Origin: Hyaloscypha bicolor E
Lineage: Eukaryota > Ascomycota > Leotiomycetes > Helotiales > Hyaloscyphaceae
Length of the DNA: 64,000 bases
Direction of reading: 5' to 3'
Assembly: GCF_002865645.1 (NCBI RefSeq)
Contig: NW_020194541.1
Coordinates: 37,609 to 101,608 of the forward strand
The notes beneath the pieces are model-generated. The model did not search any database. It had not been told where the DNA came from and saw only the letters and a list, made by a program, of their open reading frames with translations. The position numbers and the translations under genes were made by a program. Shown here piece by piece: positions 33,643 to 46,650 of this stretch. The first letter of the stretch is position 1, and every line of letters begins with the position of its first letter.

Positions 33643-36600
33643 CTTAATATTAAGTACTTTTATTAATAATATAAAATATAGGCTTATTAGAAATATAGAA
33701 AATATTAATAATAATAAAGTAACTAAAGCTAATATTATTTCTTAGATTAAACTTGAATTATTCCGGTAATTATTCGAATTTCTAGTATTATTTATAGTAT
33801 TTTATAAGGTATTTAAGGGCCTCTATATTAATATTATAGCCTGCTTATTTTAGTATATTTCGGAGTTTACTAATAAATAAATAACTAAAATAGTAATATA
33901 AATATTATAATTTAATCTCTATAAGAAAGTAGGAATTATAAATAAAGAATTCGGAAATAAAGCTTTATAATATAATATTTAAAAGCAGGAAAGAATATCT
34001 AAAATATTATATTATAGATATAAAGTATTTAATAGAAGTAATGAAATAATTAGTAAAATTATTAAAATAGATTTCTAGCTTATCTATATTAGTTAAGCTA
34101 AATAGAAATAGAGTTTTTATAAATATAATATAGAATTATATTTGCCTAATTAGTATTCTTGCTATTATAGATCTAATAAAGAATATAAATCTAATATTAA
34201 ACTAGATATTAACTTAATCTTTAGTAATTCTATTAAATTAAATACTATTATTAGTATATTATAAAGCTTAGAATTAGTTAGAACTAATAGTTAAGAATCT
34301 AGAAACTCCGGTATTAATTATAATTCTATAAAAATAATAAGTATTATATCTTAATATATTATTAATTATAAATATCTAGATATCTTCTATTTATTTAATA
34401 AGCTTTAAGATATAGTTTTTATTTATTATTTAGTATATAAGGAAAAGAGAAATAAAGTTATTTATAAAAGTATTAGTTATAGAAATAATAAAAGCAGGAG
34501 TAGTAGAAATAGCTAAAAAGCTTTTAATAAAAGTAAAATAGAAATTTAAATAATATTTCTTTTCTTTATTTATTTCTACTAATAAAGCTTTAAAAGTATT
34601 ATTTACTAATTTGCCTTTATTATTTTTATGATTTATTTTTTTAAATTTAATAATATACTATATATAAGTATTATTAAAGCATTTATTAAAGTTATAGGTA
34701 TTTCGGAATTTAAATTAGTAAATATTTCTATTCTTAAATTAGGCCTTTTTAGTCTTTTATTTCTCTAGTATATATTTCTATAAGTAATATTCGGGTTTCT
34801 TATATATAAAATATAATTATTATAATTATAAGACTTGAAATAGTTATTACAGGTTTCGAAATTATAGCTAGATTTATATTAATAATTTCTAAATAAATAG
34901 TAGCTTAAAGAGTTTTAAGAATAGTATTATTAATTAATAAAATAAGTTTTAATATTAATTTATTACTTTTTTTTATAAGTAATAATAAATAATTAGAGCT
35001 TATTAATAAGCTAGCCGAGTTTATTAAAAGAGTCCGAAACTATATATTAGTATACTAGTAAGCCTTAATAAGAAATAATAATTTTATTATATAAGAATTT
35101 AGTATTTTATAAAGTAAAAATAAAGCCATATTATAATTTATATAAATTATTAATTAGTATTTAAATAAGCTCAAATATTGTCTTTTTAGAGTTCTTTATT
35201 ATTATAGTTATTAAGGTAATAGTATTTTATTTATCTAAATTTTAATAATAGAAACCGGGGCCTTTAAAGAAGCTATAAATATTTATATAGGCCTTTTTAT
35301 ATATATGGCTCGAGAGCTAGTTATTATAAAAGTAGTCTTATACTAGTTTCTTTAATATAATAGAAAAAGCTCTTACTAATACCTTTTCTAGAAGCTTTAT
35401 ATATTAGTAAATATTAAGAAAAATAGTAAATTTATAATTAAAACTATTATTAGTTCTATTATATTTCTATATTTTAAAATATATCTTTACTATTTTCCTA
35501 ATAAGCTTTCTAGTAATAATAATAGGTATTAATTAATAGAAGTTCGGGTTTAATAGTAATACTAGTAATAGTAAAAATAGAAATAGTAAATAGCCTTAAT
35601 TTAGAAGAAATAAATAAATAGCTTGATTTCTTAACTAAAAATATCTGGTTTCCTTATATCTAGTTTTATCTAAAATAAAATAAACTAATATAATAAGTCC
35701 CTAAAGAAGATCTATTTTAATTATATTATTATTAATAATATTAGCTTTGTTTTATATGCTTTTTATTATTTTTTAGGTAAGATTAATAAAGAATTATATA
35801 ATAATAAGGTTTTTATAATTTTATTTAATATAAATACTATTATATTAAAATTAGGCTTAAAGATTTTATATAAATATATAATTAATTAGCCTATATATTA
35901 TAATATTAAAGTTTTTAAAGTTATTCTAGAATAGATCCTATAGATTATTATTACTTTTCTTATATAAGATATACTAATATATTTTAGTAATTAGATATTC
36001 CTAAAAATTAGCCTTTATTATAATTACTAGATTAATATCTTTCTCTTATTTCTTAATTAGTTTCTTTTCCTTATTAGTATCTATACTAAACCGAGTTTAG
36101 GTTCTCTCTAGTATATATGTGGTTTATAGTAGGAGGAGTTTAAAGATAAAGTAGTTTATAGTAGGTTTATAGAAAGGGTTTAATAGTAAAGATATCCAGA
36201 TGCCCAGATACCTAATTCAAATACCAGATGCCCCAGATATCTAGATACTAGATATCTAATAAAGATATTAGATACTTAGATATCTAGAGGTATTATGAGT
36301 ATTAAAGTAAATATTTTATTTATAATAAGAAATTTAAGAAGTGAAATATTATAATTCTGGAAGAGTCTAAAGCTCGAAGAACTTAATTTAATAATAAAAT
36401 CGAAATAGTAATTAAAAAGCTTTAAGAATATATATAGGATATATATTCCGGAAAGGGGTTTTATAAATACGGATATTATATAAGTAGAAAAGATAGTTTC
36501 TAAGAAAGTAGTCTTAGAATTAAAAGAAGTTAGTTTTAAAGAATAATAGAAGTTAAATAGATAAATAGTTAAATAGCTAATTACTTATTAATTAATAAAA

Positions 36601-36699
36601 ACTAATATCTTTTCTATAAGTTACTAAATACTTTTATAAAATTAATAAATAGTTCCTTTCTTTAATATAAAATAGACTAGATTTGTTTTAGGCTATTAA
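33643..36699 (-). pseudogene. Copia B1 gag/integrase-side relic
   Basis: B1 internal sequence continues here to the A2 insertion point. It matches by eye the reverse complement of B2 between about 52.2 and 55.3 kb, including a gag-side segment near 36.35 kb that corresponds to 52.5 kb. No frame is open. A stretch at 36180-36290 is rich in AGATAC/ATCTAG units. Confidence 0.65.
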
Positions 36700-37002
36700 T
36701 ATAAGGCACGTAATAGCAAGATAATATATAAGTAATTAAGATAAGTAAGCTATAAAGTAATGCTTGTAAGTATAACTAATTCCAAGAATTAATTCTAATA
36801 AGAAACTAATTAATACCTTTTCTAAAGCTAGAAGTATCTCCTTATATATTCCCTAGTACTTAGCCAGGTATATAAAGCCCTTTACTTAATTAGGAAATCC
36901 TATATAATCTATATAATTCCGATTATAAGCTATATTTAAAATAGGAAACTAGATCTATAATATCTAATACTTGTCTATATACTATTATATATACCTATTA
37001 TA
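36700..37002 (-). repeat. 3' LTR of Gypsy A2
   Basis: 303 bp, starting TATAAGGCACG and ending CCTATTATA on the plus strand. It is the reverse complement family of 20841-21149. Confidence 0.87.
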
Positions 37003-38899
37003 TTAATTCCCCCTCTGGGCCCTTATTCCTAAAAGGCCTGGGAAAACTATAAATAGCTTTATAAATATTTCCCTAAAACTTTCCTGGCTACTGGCTTTTC
37101 CTAAAAACTTTTTATAATTATCCTATTATTATATTAGGTAATAGAGTTAAAAATATAGTTTACTAACTTTTCCTAGCTAGTTCATAAATTGCCTCTGGCA
37201 ATTCCCCCTTATAAAGGTAATATGAATATAGTATATACTATCGGATATAAAGCTTATCCGATCTCCTAATTAGTTTATAAATCCTAACTTAGCCTCTATT
37301 TATAAATAAATTATTACTTTATAGGCCTAAGAGTTTGGAAAAGTTAATCTGATCTTCTAGTTTATTTATAAATTCCTTCTTTGGAATTTTCTAGATATTT
37401 CTAATATAGAGCCGATTCCGAATTTGTAATTATTATTTGGAGAGAGAATATTATAAAAAGGCCTCTCTTTTCCTACTAACTAATCTTTTTTTTTCTTAAC
37501 TATAATACCATACCTAGCTTCTTTTTATCTTTTGCCTTCTTTTTTTAAGCCTTCTTTAAGCTCCTTTAAGCTTTTTTAAGCCTTATTTAAGCTTTATTTA
37601 AGTCCCCTTTTAATTTCTTCTTTTATTTCTTTATTTATTAAGATAAATACTCCTCTTAGTACTTATTAGCCTATTACTACCCGTTTAGCCAATATTCCTA
37701 TATCCTTAATTTGCCCTTATTATCTTTAATATTCTAAGAATATTACTAAGTTTCCTAATCTTACTTATATTAAGAGTAATAATTACTCGGTATATAATTA
37801 CTACTATTCTAAGAATAAGAAGTATAATTCTATAAGTTATAAATTCCTTTTTTTATTTCTTATTCTAATACTATTTAAGGTTTCTTAAATATATATAATA
37901 TGGTTAAACTGCCTTCTTTAAGCTATTAATATATATAAGCATTTTCCCTATTTTTTACCTAAAAGGAAGAAAGCTATTACTACTCTTCTTCTATACTAAA
38001 CTATATATACTTCTTATATTAAAGCTATTATTCAAGACTAACGGATTCTCCTAATAATTCAAGAAATAAATCAAGTAATTCTTACTAGCTTAGTATAAGT
38101 ATAAAGTACTCTTAATAGTATAGTTAATATTCTTTAATATTAAGTAAGCTTATTTCTTTCTTATTTCTTACTAATAGCTAATAGCTTTATAGGCTAATTT
38201 ATTACCTATTTCTTAAGAGAATTCTAATAAGAATAATAATAAAGATAATAAAAAATAGTTATAAGAATAGGATATTTATAGGATATAGAAATTAAAGTTT
38301 TTAATAATTTTTATATAGTTTTTCCAAGAATAAATATATAGTTTTTTAATAGTTTCCTAATAAAAGCATTTATCTTTTATATCTCTATTTAGCTAATAAT
38401 ATTATAATATTACTTCTTTTCAAGTATTCTTGTAATTCTTAAGCTATATTCTCTAGATTACTTAGTAGTTCTTATATATTATTTACTAGTAAATAGCCTT
38501 TCTAATAAATAAGATACTTTTTTTTTTTTTATTCTTTTTATAGGCTATAATAGATTCTATCTCGAATTCCTCTTTATCCTTAATCTTAACCGGCTCTAGT
38601 TTTACTATAGTACTAGTTTGCGGGTACTATAGTTCTAAGAGAAAAATATAGAAAATATTATAGATCTAATATAATAATAGTAATTTCAAGTAATATACCT
38701 ATTTATATATTCCTATAACTTCTAGAACTTTAAAGGGGCCGAGATATTTATTTACTAGCTTTATACTAGGTTATAACTATTAAATATTCTTTATATAAAG
38801 TATAATTTTATTATATATCTTAAACTTCTTATTAATATATTTCTTATTATAGTACTTTTTCTATATATTTATTACTTCTTATTATTATTTCTCTAGTAT

Positions 38900-41650
38900 C
38901 TTCTATTCTATTTGAATTCTTTATATTCTTTCTTATATTACTAGTATTCCTTTTTCTGGAATATTATTTTTAATATATAGTTTAATACTAGAATAGAATT
39001 CATATAAAATATAGAATAGGAATATTTCTATTATTAAATATATAAAGTTATTATATATGAATTCTATAAGAGTAAGCTTTACTATCTAGTTATCTTACTA
39101 GTAGCTAGTATAATATCTTAAGTACTATTCTAGAGTTTGGTTTAGATTCTCTATTTATCTATTAGTTTATAGGTAGAATACTATATTTAGCTATTATTAA
39201 ATCTTTAAGTAAAAGTATAGACTTGACTAGAACTTGCTTATAAAGACAGATTCTCTATTAGAGATTATACCCGCAGGTATACTAAAGTCTTTAATAATAT
39301 AGTATATAAATAGCTTTACTAGCTCAAGAGCCGAGATCTTTTTAATAGTCGGAATATATTATATCATTTTCATATACCTATTAATAATAATAAGTATAGA
39401 ATTATATACTTTATTATAAAACCTAGAAGGGGGCAGCCCTATAATAAAGTCTATAGTAATTTCTTATTATAGTTTAAAGAAGAAGAGAAATAAACTAAGT
39501 ATATTATATAGTAGATATCTCTTTACCTTAGTCTATTAATATATAGGATAAGTTCTAATATAGTCTTTTATATTCTTTCTTATATTTTACTAGAAGTACT
39601 TTCTCTAAAGAATCTCTAGTATCTTACTAGTACTAAAATACCTATCTATAGGATTATTATAGTTAGCTTATAGTAATTCTTCTTTAAGAGCCGGCTTATT
39701 TAGTATATAGATAGTATTCTAATATCTTAATAACCCAGATATATTAAGTTCCTAAGTCTTAATAGTTTTAATAAAGGTCTTCTTTAAGAACTATTTATAC
39801 TACCGGTATTATACTAATAAATTAAGCCTTTAGTACTATAATAGTAGTTCAAGTAATATTTCTCTGCTTTTCTTATATACTATTTCGGACCTAGCTATTT
39901 ATATAGCTAGAATCTATAGTATATACTATTTATAACTAGCTATATTAGTAATAGACTCAAATAGTAATATTTCCGGTACTATTTTATTACTAAAATAGAC
40001 TTTCTTTTCGGAATTCCTTAGTATTTCACTAATTAAGAAGTACTTATTTCTTTTCTCTTGGGCCTTATATTATAGTATTACAGGAATAGTATAGTATCCT
40101 ATTATTACTATTTATAGGATTCTCTATTCTGTATTTTATAGCTTATTATAAAGTATAAATAGTAAAGTATCTTTATTTATACCTATTATAAAGTCTGGCC
40201 TCCTTAATAGCTTATTAGCGGAATTATTATATCCTGGCTAGTATTCTAAGATAAAATTAAAGGTAGCTAGCTTCTTTACCTATCTTATTTATTAATTATT
40301 TAGTTTTCTCTTAGTTATAAAGTATTTCAAGTTATTATAATCTGTTTTAATAATAATAGTATACCGGATATATATCAAGTAATATTACTAAATATAGAAT
40401 ACTAGAATAATAGCCAAGAGTTTAGAGTTATATATCTTATATCTGCTTTTAATTATAGTTATTTTTTTTAAATAGAAAGTAATAGGGTACTATCTGGCTT
40501 TTACTTTCTTATTAAAGAGTTAGGAAATTATATCTATAACTATAAATCCTAAAATATTTATTTCTATATAAATCTTTAAGGCTAGATTAAAATAATAAAG
40601 AATTAGTATTATTATAAATATAATTTATAGCTCTCTAAAAGCCTTATCTGCCTTATTTATCTAGCTAAACTAATATAGTAGTTTTCTACTAGTTTTTAGT
40701 AAATTAGTTAACTCTTTTACTATTTTAGAATATTTATAAATAAACCTCTAGTAAAAGTTAGTAAAACCCAGAAATATTTAGACTTCTCGGATATTATTTT
40801 TTAGGGCCGGCTATTTCCTAATAACTATAATTCGGCTGGCCTCTATTTCTATATTATCTAGGCTAATTACAAATTCTAGGAACTCTATTTTCTTTATATT
40901 AAACTTATATTTTGCCAAGTTTATAAAGAGCTAGTATTACTATAATTACTTAAGTATATATTAGACTACTATTATATACTATTCTGGGTTCTCTAAATAA
41001 ATTAAAATATTATCTAGATAGACTATATAAATAATATTTATAAGGCTTACTAATATATAGTTAATATATGCCTGGAATATTACCGGAGTATTAGATAGTC
41101 TAAAAAATATAATATAATACTTAAAATATCTATAATATATTCGAAATACTATTTTCTATTTATTACTCTCTTATATTTATAACTAATAGTAAGTATTTTT
41201 TAAGTCTAGCTTTATATATATTTTTATTTTATAAAGCCTATTTATTATTTTACTAATAAATAATAATAGTATTTAGTTCTTAATAATAATCCTATTTAAA
41301 TCCTAGTAATTAATATATAGATATAGGCTGCTTCCTTTTTTTAAAATAAATATAATTGGGATATTAGCTAGGCTAATAAAATAATAGATCTATTTCTTTT
41401 CTAAGCTAGTATTAAGATATTCCCGAAGGATTTCAAGCTTCTTTTTTAATAAAGTATATATAGGACTATATAGTAGTTAGGATCCTAGTTCCAGATTTAT
41501 ATAATATTCTATTATATAGTAGTTGGGTAATATATTTATAGCTTTTATAAAGAATACTTAGAGAAAGTTCCAATACTTTCTGGGAAATATAGCTATCCCG
41601 TTTATAGTAATAGCAGTAATTCTTTAGCTATTTATTATAGGATAAATAAT
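38900..41650 (-). pseudogene. Gypsy A2 pol relic (RT, RNase H, integrase)
   Basis: Minus-strand translation shows, at 41035-40985, YIVYLDNILIYLENPE (RT motif YLDDILIYSENPE with one D-to-N). At about 40690-40450 it shows DKAFRELQIIF and LYYFDLALKIYIEINILGF (RNase H motif FDP....EtDASGFA). At about 39480-39000 it shows DFIIGLPPSRFYNKVYNSIL, INRYMKMI, VPAGIISNRESVFISKF and NQTLEQYLRYY, matching the integrase core blocks D.I..V.R, SDRGS.FTS.FW and TDGQTER.NQ.LEQYLR. Stops replace Trp and Gln codons and catalytic Asp residues are altered, so it is inactive. Confidence 0.82.
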
Positions 41651-43391
41651 TAATAAAAAAATATATATCTTATATTTTACTATTTTAGTAAACTTCCTAG
41701 TATTTAGAACTTTAATCTTCTATAATTAAATCTAGTATCTCTATATTACTTCCCTAAAGGAAATTAGAGAATTAACCTAATAAAGCTATAGGAATTCAAG
41801 TATTATATTAATATAGTTCAAATTAAAATCATATAATATAAAGTATATATTAGCCTTCTTTTAGTCTCCTAGTATATTCTTAGTAATAATTTCAAGAATA
41901 TAATCTCTATATAAATAAATTCTTCTTTCCTCTAGTAAGGATAAGGGAATTGCTTTTAATATTAATAGAATACCTATATCTAAGGCTAATCTCTTCTTTA
42001 TATAATTAGCCTTTATACCCGAATTAACTAATACTCTAACCTTTTACTTACCTTTTCTTATCTTAATAATAACCTTAATTATTATTCTCGTTTTAGGGGC
42101 CTTACTTTTTATAATATAAATAAGTATAACTATTATGGAATATACTTATTTCCTGGCTTCTTTAGTTCTAGGTACTTATATATCTTATAGCCAGACTTAT
42201 TATAGTTATAGTAAGTCGGTTTTCCCTAATTTAGGTAGGTAATAATATAGTAATCCTCTTTCTGGCAAGTAAAGCAAGTTATATCCGGTTTTATAGATCC
42301 TAATACGGGTATTATATTAGATCCCGTTACTATACTTTTACTATTCTGGTTATATAAATCTTGTAATAGGAATATATTTCTCTTCTATTTTCCTTTATTA
42401 TCCTCTTTTTCCTTTCTTTAATTTCCTTTCTTTTATTAACCTATTGGCTTATTATTATATTCCTATTAAGTAGACTAGTTTAAGTTATTCTCGACTCTTA
42501 TAGCTATAGAAATAAGCTTTTCCCTTTCTTATAAAATATTTCTTTAGTAATTAATCTTATTCCGAATCTTCTGCCTTAAGCTACTAAATAAGTTATTCCG
42601 CTCTTATAGTAAATTCATATATCCCAAGTTATCTAATAGGCTATCTAAATAGGATATAAAGCTTTAGATACTCTAATCTAGCTACTATTTTATATCCTTA
42701 AACTTAGTAAGAGTATTATTATTATAGTTTTCCGGATCCCAGATAGAATTCTTTATAAACTTAATAAAGGTCTTTTAATCTATAGTATTAATATTTACTA
42801 ATTACTTCTTATACTTTTAGATATTCCTGGCTATATTCTTAAAGCAGGAAGTATAATATATAACTTTTATTATATTTATAGCCTAGATAATCCCGCTATC
42901 TTTATACTATTTTAGCTCTGCCTAATAGAAGAAGTCCTAGGCTTCCTTAATATTCTTCCTTTTATAAGTTAGTAATTCTCGGGTTTTTAGAGCCCTATAA
43001 ATCAAATATATTACTAGTAATATAATAGGTTCTATAATAGGTATTCAAATATTCTTAAGATAGTAAATCTGAGTTTCTAAATCTTCTAGATTTTTTCTCT
43101 ATTATATTTCTGTTTCTAACTCAGTAATATAATAATAAGCCGCCGCTAGCTTCTCTATTATTATTATTATCCTGCTAGCTAGTTCTGGGAATATCTGAGT
43201 TTTACTTCCTTTTCCTAATTAGGTAGTAGCTAGAGTGGCTAACTGGGTGCTTCCCTGGATACCCGACTAGGTTACCCTAGTAATAGTAAAGGCGCTTCTT
43301 CTGGTTAATACTCTAGCTATTAGTAGTTTTGTCTATTAATGGCTTAATTACCTTATAATAAACTACTTTCCGAAGATTGGATTAATTAGAA

Positions 43392-43694
43392 TATAAGGCA
43401 TATAATAGCAGGGTAATATATAAGTAATTAAGGTAAGTAAGCTATAAAGTAATACTTATAAGTATAACTAATTCCAAGAATTAATTCTAATAAAAGACTA
43501 ATTAATATCCCTTCTAAAGCTAGAAGCGTCTCCCTATATATTCCCTAGTATTTAGCCAGGTATATAAAGCCCTTTATTTAATTAGGAAATCCTATATAAT
43601 CTATATAATTCTAATTATAAGCTATACCTAAAATAGGAAACTAGATCTATAATATCTAATACTTGTCTATATACTATTATATATACCTATTATA
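43392..43694 (-). repeat. 5' LTR of Gypsy A2
   Basis: 303 bp, partner of 36700-37002. The internal sequence read on the minus strand starts TTCTAATTAATCCAATCTTC, shared with A1 after 21149. Confidence 0.87.
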
Positions 43695-43754
43695 ATTAAA
43701 TACTTTTAGAACTAATCTAAAATCTTTTTTAATTTATATATATAAATTAATTAG

Positions 43755-44041
43755 TATTAGTTTACTAGTAATATATAGTACTATTATATAGATATGAAAT
43801 ACTATTTATATAAAGTTAGTAAAATTATTATTATTATTTAGAAATAGGAAATATAATATTATAGTATTAATATATAATTCCTAAATCTACTAAGCCTAAT
43901 AGGGTCTAGTCTATTAGTCGAGTTATTTATAAAATACGAGGTTATATAACTATATCTCGTATTTTATATCTATTACTTATATTTCGTATCTCGTATTCTA
44001 TAACTATATATATAATTCCTAAAAGAATAGCTATACTAATA
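43755..44041 (-). repeat. 5' LTR of Copia B1
   Basis: 287 bp, partner of 23068-23332. Gypsy A1 sequence resumes at 44042. Confidence 0.82.
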
Positions 44042-46650
44042 ATCTTAATATTAGCTTAGAAAAGAAATAATTTATTATTTTATTAACCTAGCTAATATTT
44101 TAATTATATTTGTTTTAAATAAAGAAAATAACTTATATTTATATATTAATTACTAGAATATAAATAAAATTATTATTAAGAACTAAATACTATTATTATT
44201 TATTAGTAAAATAATAAATAAACTTTATAGAATAAAGATATATATAAAGCTAGATTTAAAAAATATTTACTATTAGTTATAAGTCCGGAAAAATAATAAA
44301 TAGAAAATAGTATTTCGAATATATTATAGATATTTTAAATATTATATTATATTCTTTAAACTTTCTAATATTTTAATAATATTTCAGATATATATTAATT
44401 ATATAATCTATTTAAATAATATTTTAATTTATTTGAAAAACCTAAAATAATATATAATAATAATTTAATATATATTTAAGTAATTATAATAATATTAGCT
44501 TTTTATAAATTTAATAAAATATAAGTTTAATATAGAAAAAGTAAAGTTTCTGGGATTTATAATTAGCCTAGATAATATAAAAATAAAAGCCAGCCGGATT
44601 ATAGCTATTAGAAAATAGCTGGCTTTAAAAAATAATATTTGGGAAATTCAAATATTTCTGGGTTTTACTAATTTTTACTAGAAGTTTATTTATAAATATT
44701 TTAGAATAGTAAAAGAATTAATTAATTAATTAAAAACTAACGGAAAATTATAATATTATTTTAGCTAGATAAATAAGGCAAATAAGGCTTTAGGAAATTA
44801 AAAATTATATTTATAATAATATTAATTTTTTATTATTTTAATCTAGCCTTAAAAATTTATATAAAAATAAATATTTTAGAATTTATAATTATAAGTATAA
44901 TTTCCTAGCTTTTTAATAAAAAAGTAAAAGCCAAATAATATTCTATTATTTTTTATTTAAAAAAAATAATTATAATTAAAAATAGATATAAAATATATAA
45001 TTCTAAACTCTTAGCTATTATTTTAATATTTTATATTTAGTAATATTACTTAATATATATTTAATATACTATTATTATTAAAATAAATTATAATTAAAAG
45101 AAAACTAAATAATTAATAAATAAAATAAATAAAAAAACTAGCTACTTTTAATTTCATTTTAGAATACCGGCCGGAATATAATAATTCTACTAATAGGCTA
45201 TTAAAAAAAACCAAACTTTATAATAAATATAAATAAAGATATTTTATTATTTATATTTTATAATAAGCTATAAAATATAAAATAAAAAGTCCTATAAGTA
45301 ATAATAATAGAATATTATATTATTCTTATAATATTATAATATAAGGCTTAGAAAAAAAGAAATAGATATTTTTTAATTAGTAAAATTTTAAAGAATTCCG
45401 AAAAGAAAATCTATTTTAGTAATAAAATAATACCGGAAATATTACTATTTAAGTCTATTATTAATATAACTAGTTATAAATAGTATATATTACGAATTCT
45501 AGTTATATAAATAACTGAATTCGAAATAATATATAAAAAAAGTAAAGAAATATTATTTAAACTACTATTATAATACTAAAGGCTCGATTTATTAATATAA
45601 TACTAGTAATATAAATAGTTCTTAAAAAAGACTTTTACTAAAGCTATTAAGATTTGAAAATTTAATATATCTAGGTTATTAAAATATCGGAATACTATTT
45701 ATATATTAAATAAGCCGGTTTTTAAAAAAGAATTACTATAAGCTAACTGTAACGGCAGGAATAGAGCAATGGAACGAGGCTCAAAGATCAATGATTTCCA
45801 ATGTCTTAAGAATTTAAAGCTAAGGAGGACAGGAGTGAGGTGTGGCAGTGGATAAGTAGGTATGGCCAAGACCACTGAAACGCCGAGCTTTGGAAGCGAG
45901 CTTGGTTTGAATCATAGCTTGGAACCTTAGCTGAAACCAACCCCTTTGGCTGAAACCACGTCCGTATCAACCATGTGACACCAGCCGTCACACTAACTAT
46001 AATAATTCTATAAGTAAGTATTTTAATATTAGTAAAATATTAGAGATTTTCTAGAAGAAATACTTTTAATAAAATATAAAAAAAAATATAAAAAAATATA
46101 TTAGAACTTATTTTATATATTAATAAACTAAAATAAAAAAATATTTATTATATAATATATTTAGTTCGTTTCTTATTTTTTAAGCTATAATAAGAAATTA
46201 TTATAGACTTTATTATAGAACTATTTCTTTTAAGTTTTATAATAAAGTATATAATTCTATATTTGTTATTATTATTAATAAATATATAAAAATAGTATAA
46301 TATATATTAATTACTAAAAAGATCTCGGCTCTTAAATTAGTAAAGCTATTTATATATTATATTATTAAAGACTTTAGTATATCTATAAATATAATTTCTA
46401 AATAAAGAATCTGTTTTTATAAATAAATTCTAGTTAAGTTTATATTTCTATTTAAAGTATTATACTAGCTATTAATAAAATAATTAAATAATAAAACTTG
46501 CTTTTATAGAATTTATATATTTAATAATAGAAATATTTCTATTTTATATATTATACGAATTCTATTCTAATATTAAACTATATATTAAGAATAATATTTT
46601 AGAAAAATAAATACTAGTAATATAAAAAAAAGTATAAAGAATCTAAATAA
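44042..46650 (+). pseudogene. Gypsy A1 pol relic (RT, RNase H, integrase)
   Basis: Plus-strand translation at about 44241-44450 reads IKLDLKNIYYQLQVRKNN, then LFKLSNILIIFQIYINYIIY and LNNILIYLKN: Gypsy RT blocks TKLDLRDAYYRIR, PFGLTNAPATFQ and YLDDILIYS with D-to-N and P-to-L changes. RNase H follows at 44.7-45.1 kb and integrase at 45.4-46.5 kb, the latter interrupted by a solo LTR at 45748-45992. This is among the most AT-rich parts of the window. Confidence 0.75.
45748..45992. mobile_element. 245-bp solo LTR inside Gypsy A1
   Basis: A GC-normal island in almost pure AT. Ends are TGTAACGGC and GCCGTCACA, a 9-bp inverted terminus with one mismatch, and the flanks are perfect 5-bp duplications CTAAC (45743-45747 and 45993-45997). 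TG...CA ends, 5-bp duplication and no TIR beyond 9 bp indicate a solo LTR rather than a MITE. The small minus frame inside (45806-45991) is a by-product. There is almost no RIP, so it is a recent arrival. Confidence 0.8.

Larger units (their letters stand above)
36700..43694 (-). mobile_element. Gypsy-type LTR retrotransposon A2, nested in Copia B1
   Basis: Two 303-bp LTRs (36700-36702 to 37002 and 43392-43694) with perfect ATTAA duplications (36695-36699 and 43695-43699). Total 6995 bp, minus-strand coding: gag 43.3-42.2 kb, RT about 41.6-40.8 kb, RNase H about 40.75-40.3 kb, integrase about 39.65-38.9 kb. It belongs to the same family as A1 and is less mutated than A1's 3' half, so it gives the best view of the proteins. 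It split the 5' part of Copia B1. Confidence 0.88.
23068..44041 (-). mobile_element. Copia-type LTR retrotransposon B1, split by three nested elements
   Basis: B1 reads on the minus strand: 5' LTR 43755-44041, 3' LTR 23068-23332. Flanks are ATTTT (23063-23067) and ATCTT (44042-44046), one C-to-T apart. RNase H text lies at 23.4-24.2 kb (LNPINSIIKSKLINTLKYL, cf. the Copia motif NPAD..TK) and reverse transcriptase text continues at 31.4-32.9 kb. Insertions are Gypsy C (24427-31388), a TRIM (32913-33637) and Gypsy A2 (36700-43694). Without them and their duplications, B1 is about 6.28 kb, close to full-length B2 (6.42 kb). All coding is destroyed. Confidence 0.85.

Noticed and set aside
45895..45925. 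GGTTTGAATC resembling a tRNA T-loop
   Set aside because: No acceptor, D or anticodon stem can be built around it; it is part of a solo LTR.
45806..45991. 61-codon minus frame in the GC-normal island
   Set aside because: It lies wholly within a solo LTR; no ATG start or protein features.
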